Shown one piece after another: positions 30,484 through 34,636 of a stretch of DNA of 34,636 bases. The notes beneath the pieces were generated by a model that had not been told where the DNA came from, ran no database searches, and saw only the letters and a list, made by a program, of their open reading frames with translations. The stretch comes from Deltaproteobacteria bacterium. GTDB taxonomy: Bacteria > Desulfobacterota > WTBG01 > CAIYCZ01 > CAIRTM01. A program made the position numbers and the translations under genes. Where the stretch lies: the NCBI GenBank assembly GCA_024276465.1, contig JAJRXD010000102.1, positions 1 through 34,636 on the forward strand, given 5' to 3'. Within the stretch, counting starts at the first letter, position 1; each line of letters opens with the position of its first letter.

Positions 30484-31071
30484 TTACTGAAAAATAATTT
30501 TTTTAATGATATCCTTTTCAGGAGTCAGACCTTTCCGCCATTTGTTTAGATTGTATTTAAGATGCTTCCCCTTATTATTCACTGAATAGTCGCATTCCAG
30601 ATAAATCCCTTCTCCATAGAGGAGTTTCGTATCATCAAAAAAAGATACAGCAATGGGACCCAAACGGAGTCTCTCAAATTTTGTTCCATCAGTTAAAATT
30701 ATAACAACTTTTTCCGCATTTCCCCAATTCCAGTTCCAGAGATACTCAATGGAGGATAAATTTTTGCAGTCTATGTTGATCTCTTTTTCCCTGCCAGCCC
30801 CGGTTTTGCCCTCTTTTCCATCATACCTTTCCACCAGATACAGGTTTTGGGAAGACTTTTCCAGGATTGGATGCGAACTGCCTTTGGGCAGCACTGTGTT
30901 TCTTCGTGTTGCATGGTATACAAAAGTCCAGTTGTTTGATTCTACTGAATCCCCGTTTCCAAAAACAACTGTTATTTTTTTTTGCCGGCAAAAGGCAATG
31001 TCCCGATAACAACAAAGCAGGATCGCTATAGTCAAAACGAAAGTACCTGTAAATTTTAAATAAATTTTCAT
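30484..31071 (-). CDS. Small exported protein of unknown function
   Basis: 195 residues. An N-terminal hydrophobic stretch (about 5-22) is a signal peptide or anchor. The rest is beta-rich with alternating hydrophobic and charged residues (KKITVVFGNGDSVES, EKVVIILTDGTKFERLRLGPIAVSFF) and resembles a small beta-sandwich or barrel. I recognise no family. It converges with the second thioredoxin-TPR gene (19-base gap) and lies downstream of nothing else on its strand. Because it sits next to the cytochrome locus it might belong to the same envelope system, but this is only proximity. Confidence 0.6.
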   Translation of the reverse strand: MKIYLKFTGTFVLTIAILLCCYRDIAFCRQKKITVVFGNGDSVESNNWTFVYHATRRNTVLPKGSSHPILEKSSQNLYLVERYDGKEGKTGAGREKEINIDCKNLSSIEYLWNWNWGNAEKVVIILTDGTKFERLRLGPIAVSFFDDTKLLYGEGIYLECDYSVNNKGKHLKYNLNKWRKGLTPEKDIIKKIIFQ

Positions 31072-31220
31072 TGTAAGGCCTCTGCTTTTATCCTTTGTTT
31101 TACTTTGCCATTGAATTTTTACTTTTTACGACTTTATCAAGTTTGCTGGCTTCATCATGTTTTCAGGTTGTTCAAACCTGAATTGTGCGATTCTCAACAC
31201 CTGCTTTTTACAAAATATGG

Positions 31221-32027
31221 TCAGGAATCATTTTCAGGAGATCCGGAAGATATCCTGAAAAGAAAGCTTTTATTCCTGTGTATCCTTTCAACCTTGTAAA
31301 TCGTATCCTGTTCTAATTTATTGTTTAAACGTGACAGCTGGAGCCGTAAAGCAGCCATATCCCTTATATCAAGCCCCATCCTCTGAGTTTCTTTGAAAAG
31401 CTCCTCATAGTTTTTTTCTCCCTGGCTTAGCAGTTTAAACAACTCGTACTGTTTAGGGCTGAGCAGGTCATGAATGTTCTCACTTTGAATTCTCCTTCTT
31501 TTCTCCTCAAAAAGTTCAGTTGGATTTTTCTTGATTTCTGCCAGTTCGTTCTTCAGCTCATCAATCAAAAGGTTCTTTTCCCTGATTTCCCTTTCCCTGT
31601 CTTCTAAAATCTGAAACAGTTCGCTGTATTCTGAGCCATCATCCTGAGCTGCGTCCTGGTTAATATTTTTCAGCTCCTCAGTATAGGAAATAAAGCTGTC
31701 CAGATCCAAAGGCTTTGAAAAGATTGCATTAGCACCACCTTTTTTTGCTTCCTGAACCAGTTCATGCATGGTGTAGGCGGTAATCATCATTACGTTGGTT
31801 TGAGGCGACAATTTTTTTATCTCTTTTAAAAGCTGGACACCATTAATTTCAGGCATTTTTATATCTGTCAGAACAATGTCAAATGACCGTTTTTTGATCA
31901 GCTCAATGGCCTCAAGACCGTTATTGACCGCAACAACTTCATACCCCTTTTCTGTCAGGATATAGTTCAGGGTTTTCAGCATTCCCAAATCATCATCAAC
32001 TATTAAAATACTGATCGATTTTTCCAT
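31221..32027 (-). CDS. Response regulator with coiled coil and winged-helix-like C-terminus
   Basis: 268 residues. A receiver domain (1-120) has all key residues: Asp11-Asp12, phosphoacceptor Asp55 (LTDIKMP), Thr83 (MITAYT) and Lys105 (FSKPLD). A charged coiled coil follows (about 135-180, LQILEDREREIREKNLLIDELKNELA in pieces). The last 70 residues (LSPKQYELFKLLSQGEKNYEELFK, then LRLQLSRLNNKLEQD and IYKVERI) look like a helix-turn-helix or winged helix in the style of OmpR-type output, though not a clear match. It pairs with the upstream sensor kinase, 111 bases away on the same strand. Output is probably transcriptional. Confidence 0.88.
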   Translation of the reverse strand: MEKSISILIVDDDLGMLKTLNYILTEKGYEVVAVNNGLEAIELIKKRSFDIVLTDIKMPEINGVQLLKEIKKLSPQTNVMMITAYTMHELVQEAKKGGANAIFSKPLDLDSFISYTEELKNINQDAAQDDGSEYSELFQILEDREREIREKNLLIDELKNELAEIKKNPTELFEEKRRRIQSENIHDLLSPKQYELFKLLSQGEKNYEELFKETQRMGLDIRDMAALRLQLSRLNNKLEQDTIYKVERIHRNKSFLFRISSGSPENDS

Positions 32028-32138
32028 AGGTCAGCTATGACAATTCTGTAAAAAGTCAGTAAACAGTGGGCAGAGTAAAAAAACTCCGGGTGCAGGCAGT
32101 GCTTGCCTGTACACCGCAGATGGATTTTTGCAAAGCCA

Positions 32139-34283
32139 TCAACTGTTCCTTTCGAAAGTTATTGTAAAAGTACTCCCCCTGCCTTCCTCACTTTCAACAT
32201 CAATTCTTCCACCGTTTGCCTCAATCAAATTTTTGGAGACAGCAAGTCCAAGGCCAATACCTTTCGCCTTTGTAGTAAAAAGAGGCTCAAAAATCCTCTC
32301 CAGATTATCTGCGGAAATTCCACAACCCTCGTCAGCAAAAGCAACTTCAACTGCAGAATCCTTCTGCCTTGAAATTACTTTGAGAGTTCCACCTTTTTCC
32401 ATGGACTGAACAGCGTTTTCTATAAAGTTGAGAAAAATCTGGGCTATCTGGGTAGGGTCGACAGAAACAGTGGGTATCTTTTCGCTTAAATCTGTTACCA
32501 CTTTGATGTTTGCCGGTATTAATGATTTTGACAACATCTCCTTGACAAGTTGATTAATGTCGATGTCAAGCCGTACAGGAGGTTTTCCCCGCGTAAAATC
32601 AAGAAGATCTGAAATAATCTTGTTTGCTATATTTATTTCCCGGGTAATTATCTGGATGTTTTCCTTAATAGCCTCATCCTCAAATGAATTCATTTTCATG
32701 TTGAAAAAATATATGGCGTTTTTTATAACACCAAGAGGGTTGCGAAGTTCGTGACTGACACTGCTTGCAAGTTCACCAAGGGTGGCAAGCTTTTCTTTCA
32801 GTAACAGAACTTCATGGACTTTTTTGAGTTCCGCAGTCCTTTCTTCAACCTTTTGTTCCAGGTTGCTTCGGGCTGATTCCAGTTCAATCGCATAATTTTG
32901 CAGCTCCTTTTCAGCCTGCTTTCGTTCAGTAACATCTCTGTCTGCACCTCTAAACCCGGTCAGGTTTTCAGCGTCGTCCAGTATCGGAGCACCATTTGTT
33001 TCAAGAATTATGTGTTTACCACTTTTATGGATGGTGTTCCTTTCAAGGTTGCTGAAGCGGCGTTTGCTGTACCCTATTTCCTGCAGAGTTTCCTTTAGTT
33101 TCTGTGCATCTCCTTCAGGCATCAGATCAAAAATGGTTTTACCAATTAATTCTTCAGGTTCATAGCCTAAAATTTCTTTTGCCAGAGGACTGACATAGAC
33201 ATATTTCAAATCAGCATCAACCTCCCATATCAGGTCATTAATGGTCTCCACCATACCTCTGAGTTTTCCTTCAGACAATGCAAGCTCTTTTGTCCTGATT
33301 TTTACCATTGAATCGAGTTCAATGTTCCATACGTTGATAAAATAAATAATTAAAAATGAAGCGCTTGCAACCAGGAAAAGTGCAATCAGGGTGGCAACCG
33401 TATATTTTACAGAAAAAGGTTTTAATAAATTGTGAAGAACTTCCTCAGGAGTGGCAAGTATCATCGACCATGTCTGGTTTTCAATCTTTAACGGATAAGA
33501 AACAGAAATTGTTTTTATTCCGTCAGGAGACAGGTACTCGCCTGTAACGATTTTACCTGCCATGACCTTTTCAAGAAATGTTTTGAAGGCTGGATCCAGG
33601 TTTTTATACTGGTCAACGATTTTTCCGGACCAGCGTTTGGGATTACATAAAATATTTCCTTTGGAATCAATAACACAGGATTCCCTGTCTGTTGTCTGCA
33701 GGGGAATAAAGCCCTTAATTAATTCATTAACTTTTATGGTAAAGACCACTACGCCTGAGAACTTTTTCTCATGGAAAAACAGGGGCATGGCAATTACAAT
33801 CCCGCTTTTGCCCATGTCAGTCCCATTAAATGTTATAAATTCAAAAACAGTTTTTCCTGTTTTCATTAACTTTGCAGTTTTAAAATATTTTCTGCCTGAA
33901 AAGTCCTGCCCGACAAGATGGGGAGAACTCAGACTGTCTCTGAGAATACCCCTGGAATCAAGAATTCGAATATCGTTTATATACAGGTCTTTCAGCTGCT
34001 TAAATGCCGCCATAATAGTTCTGCTCGCTCTCAAGTTGAATTTTTTTATGGCGGCATCAAGGGACATCTGTTCCAGTTCCTTGGTTGCCAGTTTGATATT
34101 TCTTTCAATCCCCAGTGCTGTTTGTTTAGCCACTAAAATCTGCTGCTTACTATACTGGTCTTTTATAAGTGATAGTGCCTCATTATAGGAATAGTATAAA
34201 AGAACTGCCAGAGACCCTATGGAGAGGAGGCAGACAAGAGGAAAAATTATTTTAAAATATTTTAAAATTATAGTTTTTTTCAT
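32139..34283 (-). CDS. Sensor histidine kinase (dCache-like + PAS)
   Basis: 714 residues. Membrane segments at about 8-30 and 293-318 bracket a periplasmic region (about 35-285) with the look of a double Cache domain (DIRILDSRGILRDS, then GKSGIVIAMPLF, SCVIDSKGNILCNP). A PAS domain with PAC-type end spans about 343-455 (INDLIWEVDADLKYVYVSPLAKE, ITxGFRGADRDVTERK-like). A coiled coil leads to HisKA with His511 (SSVSHELRNPLG) and an HATPase domain with N-box FIENAV, DEGCGIS, FEPLFTTK and GIGLGLA. It should autophosphorylate on His511 and phosphorylate the downstream regulator. The ligand sensed by the Cache region is unknown; small organic acids are common for this fold. Confidence 0.93.
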   Translation of the reverse strand: MKKTIILKYFKIIFPLVCLLSIGSLAVLLYYSYNEALSLIKDQYSKQQILVAKQTALGIERNIKLATKELEQMSLDAAIKKFNLRASRTIMAAFKQLKDLYINDIRILDSRGILRDSLSSPHLVGQDFSGRKYFKTAKLMKTGKTVFEFITFNGTDMGKSGIVIAMPLFFHEKKFSGVVVFTIKVNELIKGFIPLQTTDRESCVIDSKGNILCNPKRWSGKIVDQYKNLDPAFKTFLEKVMAGKIVTGEYLSPDGIKTISVSYPLKIENQTWSMILATPEEVLHNLLKPFSVKYTVATLIALFLVASASFLIIYFINVWNIELDSMVKIRTKELALSEGKLRGMVETINDLIWEVDADLKYVYVSPLAKEILGYEPEELIGKTIFDLMPEGDAQKLKETLQEIGYSKRRFSNLERNTIHKSGKHIILETNGAPILDDAENLTGFRGADRDVTERKQAEKELQNYAIELESARSNLEQKVEERTAELKKVHEVLLLKEKLATLGELASSVSHELRNPLGVIKNAIYFFNMKMNSFEDEAIKENIQIITREINIANKIISDLLDFTRGKPPVRLDIDINQLVKEMLSKSLIPANIKVVTDLSEKIPTVSVDPTQIAQIFLNFIENAVQSMEKGGTLKVISRQKDSAVEVAFADEGCGISADNLERIFEPLFTTKAKGIGLGLAVSKNLIEANGGRIDVESEEGRGSTFTITFERNS

Positions 34284-34636
34284 TGGCAGTAAAAAAGGCT
34301 GACGGGCATGTCAGACTGATACTCCGCATATGTTTTAAGCAGCATGAAATTTATAGATATAAATTTTAATTATCCTGCGAAAATGGTTCGTGTGTCAAGA
34401 ATATTTAACACAGAAGTTTCCCCGAATAAAGGCATCAAATCTCACTAAAGGTAATAATGGCAGTAATAACCCTGAAACACCAAGTGGTAAAGTATTTTTT
34501 TAAACCCATTGCACCGCAGCCGGCAATGAGTGTCTTTCTGCAGATGAAGGGTCCAAACTGTTTGAGGCACGGCCTTTGTGCCGTGGCGAGTTTTTGGACC
34601 CGCTGCAGAAGATGCTCTTTGCCGGGAAGCCGCAGG
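34284..34636. other. 353-base right-edge region
   Basis: It begins with the leader of the sensor kinase and continues to the window edge. A plus-strand frame starts at the ATG at 34457 (AAAGG a few bases upstream) and stays open for 60 codons to the edge, beginning MAVITLKHQVVKYFFKP. Most of it lies inside a long inverted repeat, so I do not call it a gene; it could be a truncated ORF of a repeat element. Confidence 0.4.
34515..34636. repeat. Long imperfect inverted repeat reaching the window edge
   Basis: Two arms of about 55 bases pair around a central GGCAC-GGCCTTT-GTGCC (34566-34582). Matching blocks from the centre outward are GGGTCCAAACT versus AGTTTTTGGACCC, CTGCAG versus CTGCAG, GAGTGTCTT versus AAGATGCTC, CCGGCAA versus TTTGCCGG, and CCGCAG near the outer ends. 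This suggests a structured RNA or a palindromic mobile element. The right end is cut off by the window. Confidence 0.65.

Noticed and set aside
34457-34636. Calling a partial protein gene at the right edge
   Set aside because: Most of the frame lies in a long inverted repeat, and the translated sequence shows no recognisable domain.

Overview
The window looks like chromosomal DNA from an anaerobic Desulfobacterota-type bacterium (sulfate-reducer relatives). The grounds are a multihaem cytochrome / iron-sulfur / NrfD respiratory operon, a fused AroD-AroE enzyme, a MshEN-ParA protein, and many short palindromic intergenic repeats at moderate-to-low GC. This placement is inference from gene content; no rRNA or tRNA gene is visible to confirm it.

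Layout. 132-716 (-): an FMN-type split-barrel gene broken by one in-frame stop. 946-1869 (+): a secreted lamin-tail-domain protein. 1899-7190 (-): a shikimate-pathway operon reading aroDE, aroA, aroC and then a MshEN-MinD/ParA-like ATPase. 7394-7918 (-): a small HD-domain protein. 8111-9430 (+): an outer-membrane barrel. 9553-11557 (+): an ECF sigma factor, its zinc-finger anti-sigma factor, a tiny very acidic exported protein and a basic DUF3106-like exported protein, closed by a strong terminator. 11667-12989 (+): mtaB. 13112-13510 (-): a PilZ protein. 13909-16145 (+): a coupled pair of peptidoglycan peptidases (M15-like, then Csd4/M99-like) flanked by copies of an ~80-bp repeat. 16361-17507 (-): a toxin-antitoxin pair with an XRE + DUF4065 (Panacea) antitoxin. 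17814-18755 (-): a Cys-rich + TPR protein. 18955-20448 (-): an SDR + DUF2867 protein. 20752-27987 (+): the electron-transfer operon. 28296-30464 (+): two exported thioredoxin-fold + TPR proteins. 30484-31071 (-): a small exported protein. 31221-34283 (-): a sensor kinase and response regulator. The right edge holds a long inverted repeat.

The centrepiece is 20752-27987. It encodes a cytochrome with 15 apparent haem sites, a tetrahaem c554-like cytochrome, a membrane-anchored pentahaem cytochrome, a Tat-exported molybdopterin-oxidoreductase-family protein, a four-cluster ferredoxin-like subunit and an NrfD/PsrC-type quinone-interacting membrane protein. The last four genes match the order of the Qrc menaquinone reductase and resemble alternative complex III. 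However, the haem count and the intact cysteines of the catalytic-like subunit differ from Qrc, and two extra cytochromes precede the core. A reasonable model is a quinol:cytochrome conduit that passes electrons between the menaquinone pool and a 24-haem periplasmic relay. The two thioredoxin-fold/TPR proteins downstream have both lost the CxxC active site and could be assembly or scaffold factors.

Other points of note: AroC has Tyr in place of the conserved His of its GESHG signature, AroA lacks the usual Arg of the GTxxR motif, a 155-bp MITE-like element with 21-bp terminal inverted repeats sits at 28065-28219, and an intrinsic terminator ends only about 11 bases before the mtaB start codon.
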